From Rhizomys pruinosus (taxonomy: Eukaryota > Chordata > Mammalia > Rodentia > Spalacidae): a DNA stretch of 64,000 nucleotides. Location of the stretch: positions 828,897 to 892,896 of the forward strand of contig VZQC01007114.1 in NCBI GenBank assembly GCA_009823505.1, in the 5' to 3' direction. The translations under genes were made by a program, and so were the position numbers. Positions within the stretch are counted from its first letter, which is position 1. The number at the start of each line of letters is the position of its first letter. Shown here in pieces: positions 1-10,424 of the stretch. A model generated the notes under the pieces. That model saw only the letters and a list, made by a program, of their open reading frames with translations. It did no database searches and had not been told where the DNA came from.

Positions 1-225
1 CAATAATCTGCTTCCATTCTATAAAGGGAAATGAAAATGTACCTCAGACTTCAGACTTCGTCATGAGCTCCACATACCTGGTATTTAAACACAGCCATGT
101 TCAATGATTTCTTGGAATGCTGGATGACAAGCAGTTCTCATTATGCAAACATTCCTATAAAATCAAGAGCTGTTTGTTCCCTTATAATGACTAAGGAATT
201 AAAATACATTTCATTGCATTTCATT

Positions 226-290
226 TGTGTGTGTGTGTGTGTGTGTTTGTGTGTGTGTGCATCTGTGTGCACACATGCATGTGTGTGTGG
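226..290. repeat. (TG)n microsatellite, interrupted
   Basis: Alternating TG with a few interruptions. It is the 3' tail side of the antisense SINE that follows and could adopt Z-DNA. Confidence 0.95.
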
Positions 291-412
291 GAGTCAGAGG
301 ACATCTTGCAGTAGTCACATTTCTCCTTCTGTCATGTGTATCTTGGGGATTGAACTCAGGTGTTGAAGCTTGGTAGCAAGTGCCTTGCCCTACTGGGCTG
401 TCTCATAGCATA
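291..412 (-). mobile_element. Old B2/B3-superfamily SINE fragment
   Basis: The reverse complement carries the tRNA-like head and the block 'tgagttcaatccccaag', then 'gatgtcctctgactcc' running into the CA/TG tail. This is the rodent type whose head reads 'gccaagcctgatgacctgag'. It is diverged and the exact subfamily is uncertain. Confidence 0.7.
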
Positions 413-438
413 GCCTGAGAGTTATTATTATTTTACAG

Positions 439-439
<1 letters not shown>

Positions 440-479
<40 letters not shown>

Positions 480-494
480 TGTGTGTGTGTGTGT
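440..494. repeat. (TG)n microsatellite
   Basis: About 27 TG dinucleotides with one TA interruption, between two antisense SINE fragments and probably the tail of the second. Confidence 0.97.
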
Positions 495-514
495 CTGCAT
501 ATGCTACAGCATGC

Positions 515-640
515 TTGTGGAGGTCCAAGAACAAGCCTGGGGAATTAGCTCTCTCCTTCCATCATGTCGGTCCTCAGCATTGAACCCGGGTACTCAGACC
601 ACAGCTGATAGCTTTACTTGCACAGCCTTCTCTTTGGCCC
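515..640 (-). mobile_element. Old B2/B3-superfamily SINE fragment
   Basis: Antisense copy of the same SINE type as 291-412. 'cattgaacccgggtactcag' is the complement of the B-box region and the TG tract precedes it. Confidence 0.65.
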
Positions 641-1099
641 TAAGAATAAGGAATTTCAAACCCCTTCCCAGAGCATTAAGAACCTAGAGAAGTTTCCCCA
701 AGTTGCTCACATGCCTACTTGTTCCTGAGGGAGCATACTTCCTTTTAAAAGGCTTATGTTCTTTGAGTGTCTGAAGGTTAATAGCAAAATACTAGCTTCA
801 AATTAAATCATAAATTTATATTGTTAAAAAAATATGTGTGACCAAACAGTATAGAACAATTACAGAATTTTTGGCCTGAGAAAATAGATCAAGAAAGGTT
901 AAGAGAGATGCCTTAAAACTTCATTAATCTGTCTTATTATTGAAAATGAGATTCTCCAGAATTTCCCTGTGTCTGAATTTTACTCTACAGAGAATTATAA
1001 CATACTCGGTCTTTGTTATTGCTGTTACTATTAGCAGTGCGTTTGTGTGATATAAAGCCATTCTCATACCATAGTCCAGTTGTCTGTTTAGGGTCATCA
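641..1099. other. Single-copy-like noncoding DNA
   Basis: AT-rich sequence with no repeat, RNA gene or coding pattern that I recognise. Confidence 0.5.
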
Positions 1100-1275
1100 G
1101 GTGAGGACAGAAGAGGCTCATCTGGTAAAGGTACCTGCTGCCAAGCCTGATGACCAGAGTTCAATCCCCATGACCCATCTGGTGGAAGGAGATAACCAGA
1201 TCCTCCAAGTTGTCCTCTGGCCTCCACACACATGTGCACCCCCCCCTAAACATATGGCCCTACAGAAATAAACAT
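1100..1275 (+). mobile_element. Old B2/B3-superfamily SINE
   Basis: Sense copy of the type at 291-412 and 515-640. It contains 'gccaagcctgatgacc', 'gagttcaatcccc', 'gtggaaggagataacc' and 'gttgtcctctggcctccaca', then an A-rich end. Confidence 0.75.
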
Positions 1276-1810
1276 AGGGTGATCAGGTGCTTGCATTGGA
1301 ATATTCTCCGGTAAGCTCATCCTTGCCCCAGTACAGGGCTTGATAAGGATTAACCACATTCATTTGCATACTTTTCTTGAAGATTGTGTGTATGAGGGGA
1401 TGGGGTAGGCTGAAAAGGACTCTAACATTTGCCTCCATCTTCATGTGAATTTTGCTATTAAATGTTGAGCAATTTTAATTACTGATGAATAGAGATTTCC
1501 TGGGCTTAAAAATAGTTTATGATGTGTGAACAAATGCCTTCTTATTGTTTTGGTATTATCAAGTGTTTAGTAATATTAGCTATATTCTTGCTTGTGATTA
1601 GCACATGGAAGACAACCTATGCTGACAATTTCAGGGTAAGTGGAGGGCTCTAGAAATTTTGTGATAAATTCTTACTTCCTTTAATTAACAGATCAGTACA
1701 TGCATTTGTTGAATAAAGTGTGATGTCATGATGTTCATGCATAGTGGAAATGGATTATAGAACTTAGGGTATCCATCATTTCAACGACTTATTTTTTGCT
1801 GAGAACCTAC
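1276..1810. other. Single-copy-like noncoding DNA
   Basis: AT-rich. No recognisable element. Confidence 0.5.
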
Positions 1811-1823
1811 TAAAGTGTTTGTA

Positions 1824-1957
1824 GAGCCTGGTGTGGTAGCGCATACCTTTAATCCCAGCACTTGGGAGGCAGAGGCAGATGGATCTCTTTGGATTCAAGG
1901 CTAGCCTAGTTTACATAGCTGGAGCTACAAGGAAACCCTGTCTCAAGAAAGAAACAT
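1824..1957 (+). mobile_element. B1 SINE (7SL-derived)
   Basis: Full-length B1: 'gcctggtgtggtagcgcat', 'aatcccagcacttgggagg', and a 3' end reading 'accctgtctcaagaaag'. It directly precedes a B3-like SINE. The 9-mer 'taaagtgtt' lies just before the B1 (1811-1819) and just after the B3 tail (2194-2202). Confidence 0.92.
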
Positions 1958-1959
1958 GA

Positions 1960-2193
1960 GGGGCTGGAGAGATGGCCTAGCGGTTAAGAGCGCCGCCAAC
2001 TGCTCTTGCAGAGGACCTGGATTTGATCCCCAGCACCCACATGGTGGCTGAGAACTGTCTTTAACTCCATTTCCAGGGGAATCCGACGCCCTCTTCTGAC
2101 CTCTGTGGCATTGCATGACACAGATGCACAGACCTGCAGGCAGACAGTACATTCATACATACACATAAAGAATAAATAAATAAATAAAATGAA
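1960..2193 (+). mobile_element. B3-like SINE (tRNA-derived, B2 superfamily)
   Basis: Full-length: head 'ggctggagagatggcctag', B-box region 'ggatttgatcc', body 'gacgccctcttctgacctc', and an (AAAT)n tail. It lacks the 17-bp internal duplication seen in the youngest copies. Confidence 0.93.
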
Positions 2194-2404
2194 TAAAGTG
2201 TTAGAAACATTCAAATAATCACCATTATTCCTTAGGGTAAATGATACAATGCAATAGATTACTAAAACATTCTCTTCTAATCCCAGCAACCTTTGAATCC
2301 TTTGAAAACTCCCTAATTCCCCATCACTTCCTTCAGTGTCACCCTCTGATAACCTCCTTGCTGTGAGATAGACCTTTATAGATTTCAAGTGTAAGTGAGA
2401 TCTT

Positions 2405-2700
2405 GGAGTCTCTGTCTTCCTGCGGCTCAGCTATTTCACTTAGCCTCACATCTGATCCATGGATGGTGTGATGTATGGCAGAACTGACTCCTTTTAATAC
2501 CTCTTGCAGTATGTACATAAACCACTTTTTCATATTTTTCATATCCTGGTTATTATGAATAATATTTAAATAAACAAGAGAGCACAGGTGTCCTATAAAC
2601 ATACTGCTTTTAATTTTTTGATGTATAACCACAAAAAGTGGGATCTCTGAGTCATGAGGTCATTCTATTTTAGGGTTTTTGAAGAGCTTATAGACCATGT
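2405..2700 (-). mobile_element. Ancient L1 ORF2 fragment
   Basis: The plus strand reads as the antisense of the L1 ORF2 3' region: 'tcatatcctggttattatga', 'aaagtgggatctctgagtca' and 'ttctattttagggtttttga' match the familiar antisense L1 text. Heavily diverged and not coding. Confidence 0.7.
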
Positions 2701-2884
2701 TTCTGGGTGGTGATGGGCCACATTGTTGTTTTGGTAGTAGCCACCCTGTCCTTGTGGTTGAGATGTCTATGTCCCTGAAAACTTGAGATTTTGGACATTT
2801 TCCCCATGTATCCTTCAACCATTTGCATCTCTTCCTTGTAAAATGTCAGTTCTGATCGTTTGCTCATAGTTATGTAACTTTTCA

Positions 2885-3400
2885 TGGGAGATGCGAATAA
2901 TCATTTTCTCTGTTAAAGACACCAAAGATAAACCAAATAAAGGGAACCTTACTTGGTGAACTACTGAATTTATTGGGATTACTTCCAGGAGTATGGGTGA
3001 GGGGTCCAGCAGCATAGGGGACTCCAAGCTGGGTGAGTCCCTGAAGTCTCACTCCAGTATAGGACAGCTCATATGAGCAGTTTCTCATGAGCTTTTTGGC
3101 TGGGCAGTCTCCTCCCTAGAAGCAGTTGAACCATTCATGGAGCCTTAGAGAGGGCTCTCCTGATCCTTAGACTTTTCAGGATCCCATGTGTCTCATGACC
3201 TTCTGGGTTTTGTGAGCATCTTCCCTACTTCCGTGAGGGAGGGTTTCAATCCAGAGGAAGTGGCTGTATGACACCCACAGTTTTCAGCTGCATTGTTTTC
3301 TCACTCCTGGTTGTGTGAGGCTTTAAACATTTTACATGTTGGTTCATTGCCAGATGCATGGCTGGTATCTATTTCTCACTGTTACTAGGCTGCTTACAAA
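2885..3400. mobile_element. Possible old rodent L1 3'UTR-like repeat
   Basis: 'gtgaactactgaatttattg' and 'ggagtatgggtgaggggt' resemble text I associate with rodent L1 3' ends. Boundaries and orientation are not resolved, and it may be unrelated single-copy DNA. Confidence 0.35.
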
Positions 3401-3415
3401 TCTACTGTTTTCTTA

Positions 3416-3767
3416 GTATATTAGTGACTTTTCTAATGCTGTGAGAAAATATGATCAAGGCAACTCATGGTAAACTAAGTTTATATTGGGCTGTGTTTCC
3501 AGAGGAATGAGTCCATCATGGCGAGGAGGTAAAAGGGTGTGAATGGCTGGAGCAGAAAGCTGAGCACTCACATCTTCAAGCAGGCAGAGGAAGCAGAGAG
3601 AGACAGACTGGAAGCAGGCTAGGCTATGAACTCTCCCAGCCGGCCACCAGGGACTGCTTCCTCCAGCAAGGCCACAGCTCCTAAACCTCCCTGACCAGCA
3701 CCATCAACTGAAGACAAAGTGTTCAAATACACGGAGCCTCTGGGAGACATTCTCATTTACACCATCA
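3416..3767 (-). mobile_element. MaLR-type solo LTR (ORR1/MT-like), antisense
   Basis: The order 'tattagtgacttttctaatg', 'gtttccagaggaatgagtcc', 'cctccagcaaggccacagct' and 'aaatacacggagcctctggg' matches the antisense text of rodent MaLR LTRs. It resembles 47748-48105 in layout. No internal region or coding sequence is present. Confidence 0.6.
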
Positions 3768-3774
3768 TACTTCT

Positions 3775-3907
3775 TTTTGACTGGCTCTCCTGTAGCTCTA
3801 ACCCATGTGGAACCCACTATGTAGGCCAGGCTGGCCTTGATCTCACACCAATCCACCTGTTTCTGCTCCAGAGTGTTGAGACTAAAGAGATGTGCCCCCA
3901 GGCTCAG
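3775..3907 (-). mobile_element. Degraded B1 SINE
   Basis: 'ctatgtaggccaggctggcc' and 'ttgatctcacaccaatccac' are antisense B1 text. The 5' end of the element is strongly mutated. Confidence 0.8.
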
Positions 3908-4805
3908 CAACCTACCATACTTTGAAATGAAGAATTTTTTCAATTTTAGGTAGTAGAAAGAAAACAGCACTCAGTCTTATATTATTATCTTATATATCCA
4001 GACATGCATGCACTTAGATATACTTAAGGGTCATATATAGTGTATAATATAGGCAAATTTCATGTTTCTAAGTAAAGCATTAAACCATTTACCAAATTAT
4101 ACATTCATGTTATTTAAGAAATTAAACACTACCTATGAGCAATGCTGCAGTTTATCCCTGCCACCCCCCCCCCAGCAATTCCTAAAGGCAAACATTTTTA
4201 TTTCTTTCACAATTTATTTTGGATATTTTAAAAATCCTGAATACTTCATACAGAATACATTGATAATGTTCAAAAAGTCCTTGCTTAGATAGGGGGAAAC
4301 ATCACATATTTATTCCTCTTAATTTCTAGATTGAAATTGAACACTGAGAGCCTCAACAGCATTTGTAACATTGTGATTATATGAGTGCTGGAGTTCAGAA
4401 ATATTTCCCAAACATTACATTTTTCAAAAAAATCTATAAAATTTGATTTGTTCTCATCTTTACTTCTAAGTCAGAACTTGTGATTTAATGTATTATAAAA
4501 TCCATTTATTAGTATATCACAGTTGGGATCTTTTGTGTTTTGATACAACTGAATTTCATCAAAATTCTATGCAGTTCAGTTTATGAAATTAAAATATTAT
4601 TTTGAGGAAACTTCCAGAGCCTTCCCCAAATTGCCAATCAAGTTTATGCTAACCTCACATGAACAGTCACTCCTGTGATATGGTCGGTGTAGACTAGGAT
4701 TTGATTGATCAAACTTAGCCATTCTTGGAACCTAATACTGTAAGTGAAGCAGCATTCCCTTGTACCCAGAGTCAGATGAATCACCCTATATGCTCCTCTC
4801 TCCCA
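3908..4805. other. Single-copy-like noncoding DNA
   Basis: AT-rich, with a short C10 run near 4166. No element is recognised. Confidence 0.5.
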
Positions 4806-5265
4806 GCATCATCTCCATCTCCCTGTACCATCCTCTCTATCATCATCTCCATCTCCCTGTACCATCCTCTCTATCATCATCATCTCCATCTCCCTGTACC
4901 ATCCTCTCTGTCATCATCATCTCCATCTCCCTGTACCATCCTCTCTGTCATCATCATCTCCATCTCCCTGTACCATCCTCTCTGTCATCATCATCTCCAT
5001 CTCCCTGTACCATCCTCTCTATCATCATCATCTCCATCTCCCTGTACCATCCTCTCTATCATCATCATCTCCATCTCCCTGTACCATCCTCTCTGTCATC
5101 ATCATCTCCATCTCCCTGTACCATCCTCTCTGTCATCATCATCTCCATCTCCCTGTACCATCCTCTCTATCATCATCATCTCCATCTCTCTGTATCATCC
5201 TCTCTCCCATCATCATCTCCATCTCTGTGTCATCATCATCTCCAGCTCCCTGTACCATCCTCTCT

Positions 5266-5307
<42 letters not shown>

Positions 5308-5550
5308 TACCTCTCCTTGTACCATCCTCTCTATCAGCATCATCTCCATCTCCCTGTGCCATCCTCTCTATCACCATCATCTCCATCTCCCTGTGCCATC
5401 CTCTCTCCCACCATCATCTCCATCTCCCTGTACCATCCTCTCTATCATCCTCATTTCCATCTCCCTGTACCATCCTCTCTATCATCCTCACCTACCTCTT
5501 CCTGTACCATCCTCTCTACCATCATCATCTACCTTTCCCTGTACCATCCT
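4806..5550. repeat. Minisatellite, 37-bp unit, about 20 copies
   Basis: Tandem unit built from 'ctccatctccctgtaccatc' plus 'ctctctatcatcatcat'. Most units are 37 bp. The first is shorter by one 'cat', and the right end degrades ('ctacctcttcctgtacc'). Variation is concentrated at tat/tgt and in the number of ATC triplets. Because 37 is not a multiple of 3, all three forward frames stay open (275, 293 and 112 codons). These Ser/Pro/His/Leu-rich frames are repeat artefacts, not genes. Confidence 0.97.
5266..5306. repeat. (ATC)n expansion inside the minisatellite
   Basis: About 13 ATC triplets, an expansion of the ATC run that ends each 37-bp unit. Confidence 0.97.
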
Positions 5551-5702
5551 GACTCCCATATTTAGATGCATTGTTCCACCACTCTTTCCTGTTGATCAGC
5601 TTTTCTACTTGGGGATCTGCTTCTATTACTCTTGCTATTAAGATGCCCTCTTAATTTCCCATTCTGTTCTGTAATGACATACCCATCATTTGGCTTTCCT
5701 CT
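5551..5702. other. Pyrimidine-rich noncoding DNA
   Basis: Short spacer between the minisatellite and an antisense SINE. Nothing is recognised. Confidence 0.5.
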
Positions 5703-5704
5703 AT

Positions 5705-5930
5705 TTTAAAATTTATTATTTTGATTTTATGTAAATGACTGTCCTGTCTGCATGTATACACATGCACTGGTGTTATGCAGTGCCCACATATTCCAGACAA
5801 GGATGTCAGATATCCTGGAATACATGTTGCAGGTGGTTGTTAGCCTCCACTTGGGTGCTGGGAATCACCTGGGTGCTTTGCAAGAACAACCCACGCATGC
5901 TCTTAAGCACTGAGCTATGTCTCCAACCCC
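5705..5930 (-). mobile_element. B3-like SINE
   Basis: Antisense: 'gtcctgtctgcatgtataca', 'gtgggtgctgggaatcacc'-like text, and 'ctcttaagcactgagctatg'. Moderately diverged. Confidence 0.88.
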
Positions 5931-6540
5931 TTTTTCCTTCTTTTCTACTCCTCCAGTTTCTGACATGAATACTTTTATGTTAACAGTGTCAAAGATGAGG
6001 GCATTTGCATTCTTTTCTAAAAACACAATGATGTTCTGAAAAACAGAGTCAAATCTCCAAGAATTTATCCATATGCAAACCCTGAAAATGTCAGATCAGT
6101 CATCAGGACTTGCATTGTTCTGACTTTGCAAGTTTTCCCTGTAGAGATATGCACAAATTGTGGTTGCAGTTCCTCTGGGTCAGTTCTTTATTCTTCCAGG
6201 TAGGACTTCTAATTACTTCCTTTTCTTATTTTACTTATTTATTATGGCAATCCTTGCTTTTGTTATATCTTTGTTTTTTCGAACTCCCTAGCACAGTGTT
6301 TATTCCTTGGAATCCAAACCTCTTTTTAGATACAACCCTCTTTCTTCCTCCTACAGAGCTTTCCTCTTAAATGTTGCATCTCTCATTTATTGAATGCAGT
6401 CTCCAAGCTGATTTTGGAAATTAAAATAATATTTTCATCTCATCCATTTTTAATTTTAAATTATTTATTTTTATATTCTCTTCTTTGATGATTAATTTTT
6501 CATGCAATCACATTTTATAAATTCATTTCTCCTTCCAAAT
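5931..6540. other. Single-copy-like noncoding DNA
   Basis: AT-rich. No recognisable element. Confidence 0.5.
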
Positions 6541-6560
6541 CTCTCTGAAGATTCATTCTT

Positions 6561-6597
<37 letters not shown>

Positions 6598-6742
6598 GTC
6601 TTTTCGAGAACAGGGTTTCCCTGTAGCCCCAGCTGTCCTGGAATTCACTCTGTAGACCAGGCGTGGCCTTGAACTCACAAAGATCCGCCTGCCTCTGCCT
6701 CCCAAGTGCTAGGATTAAAGGCATGTGCCACCACACCTGGCT
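6561..6742 (-). mobile_element. B1 SINE with long A-tail
   Basis: Antisense full-length B1 with a T-run of about 35 on the plus strand (its A-tail). It is flanked by an imperfect TSD, 'tctctgaagattc' near 6542 and 'tctctgaggattc' near 6744. Confidence 0.95.
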
Positions 6743-6829
6743 TTCTCTGAGGATTCTTTAACTTGAGATTTATTTTTAAGGAATTCTATCCTTCTAGATT
6801 AAAAAAATATATATTTATCCTGAGAAAAA

Positions 6830-6960
6830 GATGAAAAACATGTTTGGCAGAATGCATGAGCTCTGGTGGGGTGGGGAGTGGCAAGGAGTGGGAATGGGTG
6901 TAGATTTGATTGGGAAATTTTGTATGAAATGCACAAAGCCTCAATAAAAACTGGCTTTGA
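6830..6960 (+). mobile_element. L1 3'-end fragment
   Basis: 'gcagaatgcatgagctctgg', a G-rich stretch and 'cacaaagcctcaataaaaac' form an A-rich-ended L1 3' terminus. The reverse complement of the same sequence recurs at 7365-7500 and 63720-63800. Confidence 0.6.
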
Positions 6961-7345
6961 AAAATAAGTAAATAAATGAATTTATCATTCCCTTTCATCC
7001 TTCAAAGTTTTCTTAAGTATTTGGTGATTACTGATTTCATAACTAAAATTGTGAAAACTGATTTCTGTGTCTGCAGATGCAGCTTGGCTATGGGTAAGTG
7101 TCACTCAGGCGGAGGGAAACAAAAGCCTCATCTCTACTCTAACATCTCACCAACCCTTCACAACAGACTTTCCTCTTTTGAAGGATTGTCTGTATCATTA
7201 GCAAAATCCCTTGTATTTGATTGTGTGTTGATGTTGGCTATTTTGCTGAATTCCAGGCAGGAAGCCTATAGTGCTGGAATGGGCGGTGGGCACTTGGTTC
7301 TTATTGTCAAGTTTTCTCTGTTGTGTTCCCCTCCTGTCTTCTTCT
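6961..7345. other. Single-copy-like noncoding DNA
   Basis: No recognisable element between two oppositely oriented L1 3'-end pieces. Confidence 0.45.
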
Positions 7346-7560
7346 TCTTTTTTTTTTTTTTTTTGTATTTGCGTTTTTTTTTTATTGATGCTTTGTGTAT
7401 TTCATACATCATTTTCCAATTCAGTTCAGGATATATCTCCTTCCCTTTCCCCTCACCCACCCCATACCATCCCAGATCATGCATTCTGCCGTAACTTTGC
7501 TGCATCTTTCTCTGTTTTTTTTGTTTTGTTTTTGTTTTTCATTTTTTTACAATAGGGATA
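7346..7560 (-). mobile_element. L1 3'-end, antisense
   Basis: Two T-runs (antisense A-tail), then 'ttattgatgctttgtgtatt', 'catacatcattttccaatt', a C-rich block and 'atcatgcattctgccgtaac'. This is the usual layout of an antisense rodent L1 3'UTR and matches 6830-6960 on the other strand. Confidence 0.65.
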
Positions 7561-7907
7561 ATCTGTGAGTAAAGAATCCTTCATTAAAACCAATTTGCGA
7601 GCAGTTGTGCCCAAACCCACACAGCTCAGGGTCCCACCCTCCAGCAGGGGGGACTTGTATGTTCAATCAAGTTGATCAAAATGAGTGTCCAGTCTATATT
7701 GTTGTAGTTTTCAACATCACCCCAATCGCACCCCTTACATCTACCACACCCCCTCTTCTGCAGATTGTTCCCTAGGCTTAGAAAAGGGGCACAGGTGATG
7801 AGAAGCAAAACAGTTACTTTCTCTGGGCTGTTTTGTCTTGATCTCTAGTCAATTCTGGCTGTTTTCTTTCATGGGCTGCCAGCTTGTCAGGCATAACCTT
7901 TCATCCA

Positions 7908-8021
7908 CTAATGAAGCACATGCAATTAGATATATAGGTATTTAAACAGTAATAATATATAGCTTTTGATCCTACTAATGAAGAGCACAGCGCAATAGAT
8001 ATAGGTATTTAAACAGTACTA
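7908..8021. repeat. Imperfect tandem duplication, about 66-bp period
   Basis: 'actaatgaag' followed by a shared core and 'ataggtatttaaacagta' occurs at about 7908-7955 and again at 7974-8021. The spacing is about 66 bp with a few differences. Confidence 0.85.
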
Positions 8022-8557
8022 ATTGTATGGTTAGGTTACTTTGGTGTATAGACACAATGTTTAGATGGTATGTTAATCCATGAATTACATTTTCTTCTGT
8101 TAAGTATGACAGGCTCTCGTGTGGCTTATAACATCCCTTAACCATTAGAGGATGTAAGCTTGTGGGCATCAGTCAGGGTTATTCCTCCAAGGAGAGAGCT
8201 AATAGCCAATTGGATTTGGGAATAGAGACATATGGCTGCCACTGCTGCAACGTATTCCAGGCAGATGAGGTGTAGCTGGTGCTGACGGAGGAGTCTTGCT
8301 TGACTCAAGAGACCTATAGTTTGCTTATTGGTTTTAGTGGCCTTTGGTAACACTCTCTGGCATTCCAGAGAACCCATTATGTATACTTGCAAGTGCGGTC
8401 TCCATACATCTTTCCCATGTTTATATCAGGTCTTCAACAGCAGGGCCTTATCACCTCTCTTCCTGCAGATATCCCGGTTTGGAGGCAAGGAGCCTTTACC
8501 ATTTGTGGGGGCTTGGATCCCCTGGCCAACATCTCCTTGGTAGAATAATCCATTGTT

Positions 8558-8599
8558 GATGTCAGAGCTCCTGTATATTAATACAGAAGCTCTGACATC
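8558..8599. repeat. 42-bp near-perfect palindrome
   Basis: The left arm begins 'gatgtcagagct' and the right arm ends 'agctctgacatc'. Each arm is 19 nt with one mismatch, around the 4-nt loop 'atta'. It can fold as a hairpin in either strand. Confidence 0.95.
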
Positions 8600-8870
8600 C
8601 CCTCCTGTCTTCTATTAGCAAGGTTCAAACTTTCTGCAAGTTTGCCAGATCAGTGTCCTCAGTAGTTATGTATCCAGTCGCCATCTTCATGGCTCTTCCA
8701 GGCCGACAGTTCTTTGCTCTGTGATTTAAGAGACATTCTTTGTTCTCCATTATTCATTCCAAAGAAAAAGTATAGTCACTGATCGTGACATCCGATAATG
8801 TTCATTGCTCTTTTTATCCCTTTTCCTTTCTTTCATTTCTTTTTCTTCTCATTTTTTTTTTTTTGGATTT

Positions 8871-9398
8871 TTATAACAATGAAACATCTGAGAGATTGAG
8901 ATGATCCATGAATCTAAGCCAGCAGCATTAAGTTTATTATTTGTGCCAAAGGTCTACCTTGGCTTACATATCAAAACTCAGAAGTTTTGCATACTTTAAT
9001 GTATACCAATTTGTTTGGTAATGCCACAGAAGTTGTAAAAGGTAAAAAGCATATTTCATTTTGTTGTGAAATTTACAGGATCGTGTTTTGTTTTCAAATG
9101 TCACTTTATCAGTGAAGAACTCCCAACTCTTATTAATCTACCCTTTTAGCTCTGAAATTTGTATAATTCTACATATATTCACAAGTGTCTGATTTGATTT
9201 TTTCTCTTCCGGTATAGACATATTGGGGATTTAAATATTCAAATGCATTTTATTTCCTCGTAATTTATGCCCTTTCTATTTTCCCCTTTATAATACAGCT
9301 AGGACATTATACTGATTTTGTTTGAAATCAGGACTTGTGTAACACAGTATTTATCACATTCACTTCAGGATAATTCAGGGCCTATGGAAACTTTCATT
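8871..9398. other. Single-copy-like noncoding DNA
   Basis: AT-rich. Nothing recognised. Confidence 0.5.
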
Positions 9399-9412
9399 TA
9401 AAAGTAGGTCTT

Positions 9413-9633
9413 GAGGCTGGAGGGATGGCTGAAGAAAATTGACTGCTCTTCCAAAGGACACAGATTCAGTTCCCAGCACCCACATGGCTGCCAACAACCA
9501 CCCAAAATTCCAGTTCCAGGGATCTGATGCCTTCCTCTGACCTCCGTGGACATTGTATGACTTGGGTGCATTTGCATACATGCAGGCGATGCACTCGTAC
9601 ACATAAAAAGTAAAAATAATAAATAAAATATTT
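9413..9633 (+). mobile_element. B3-like SINE, first of an adjacent pair
   Basis: Head 'ggctggagggatggctgaag', body 'gatgccttcctctgacctc', A-rich tail. Flanks read 'aaaagtaggtctt' before and 'aaaaattggtctt' after, a diverged TSD. Confidence 0.9.
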
Positions 9634-9647
9634 AAAAATTGGTCTTT

Positions 9648-9858
9648 GGGGTTTGGAGAGAAAGCTCTGCAGTTAAAAGCACTGGCTCCCCTTGCAGAGG
9701 CCTGGGTTCGATTCCACACAGCAGCTCACAACTACCATAACTTCAGCTCCAGAGGATCTGATGTCCTCTTTAGACCTCTGTGAGCATTGCATGTATGTGG
9801 TGCACTTCCATACATGAAGGCAAAACACTCACACACATAAAATAACAATAAATGAAAA
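9648..9858 (+). mobile_element. B3-like SINE, second of an adjacent pair
   Basis: Same orientation as the preceding copy and about 15 bp downstream: 'cttgcagaggcctgggttcg' followed by 'gatctgatgtcctctttaga'. It is followed by 'aataggcctttt', which resembles the flank of the first copy. Confidence 0.9.
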
Positions 9859-10239
9859 TAGGCCTTTTGGCTTAATAAGGTGGGAAAGCTGTGATCTAAA
9901 TCACGTGATTTTTTTTTCATATTTTTCAATCATTGTAAGGTCTGAGAATGAAGCTCCAAAATATTTAGGAAATGATAGGACCCTGCATAAAGTTTTTTAC
10001 AGGGATAATTTTAAGAGCAGTAATTAATTTAGAAATGAATACCTTGAAGGATTCCATATCCCTCCATGTGAGCTTCAATAAATAACGTTTCCTCTTCCTG
10101 TCCTCTATGCGTGCAGTTTTGGATATCCTCCAACAAGACTCAGCAGACCTTTTCTATAAGAGACTAGAGAAGAATATTTCTAAATTTGAAGTATGGAAAG
10201 CGCTGCTTCAAACACAGCATCCTTGCAATTATAACATGA
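9859..10239. other. Single-copy-like noncoding DNA
   Basis: No recognisable element. Confidence 0.5.
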
Positions 10240-10330
10240 AAACATTCCAATAAAACTTTATTGATAAGAGCAGATGACAGTCTGCATCAGCCATGCCATC
10301 TATGGTTTGCTAGATCTTTGCCTCCGAGAT
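10240..10330. mobile_element. Possible ancient mammalian repeat remnant
   Basis: 'ccaataaaactttattgata' and 'tatggtttgctagatctttg' resemble an old mammalian interspersed repeat with an 'aaactttatttacaaaaaca' core. I cannot name the family. Confidence 0.35.
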
Positions 10331-10424
10331 GGTCAAATCTTCCACTGTGGGTGAACATTTGCCATCCTTGAACTTTTTGATCATTTCAACAGTGAAGACA
10401 TTCAAGCCCAATTGGATGACTGGA

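Larger units (their letters stand above)
7561..8870 (-). other. Probable continuation of the antisense L1 3'UTR, or unidentified repeat
   Basis: Continuous with the L1 3' end at 7346-7560 and without later SINE insertions. It holds an internal tandem duplication (7908-8021) and a palindrome (8558-8599). I do not recognise ORF2 sequence in it, so its status as L1 3'UTR is an inference. Confidence 0.35.

Noticed and set aside
4806..5550. Direct repeats considered as a CRISPR array
   Set aside because: Units are contiguous with no unique spacers, and the window is mammalian.
4725..5641. Overlapping long frames (275 and 293 codons) rich in Ser/Pro/His/Leu
   Set aside because: They are generated by the 37-bp tandem repeat, which is open in all three frames. 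No domain or conserved start.
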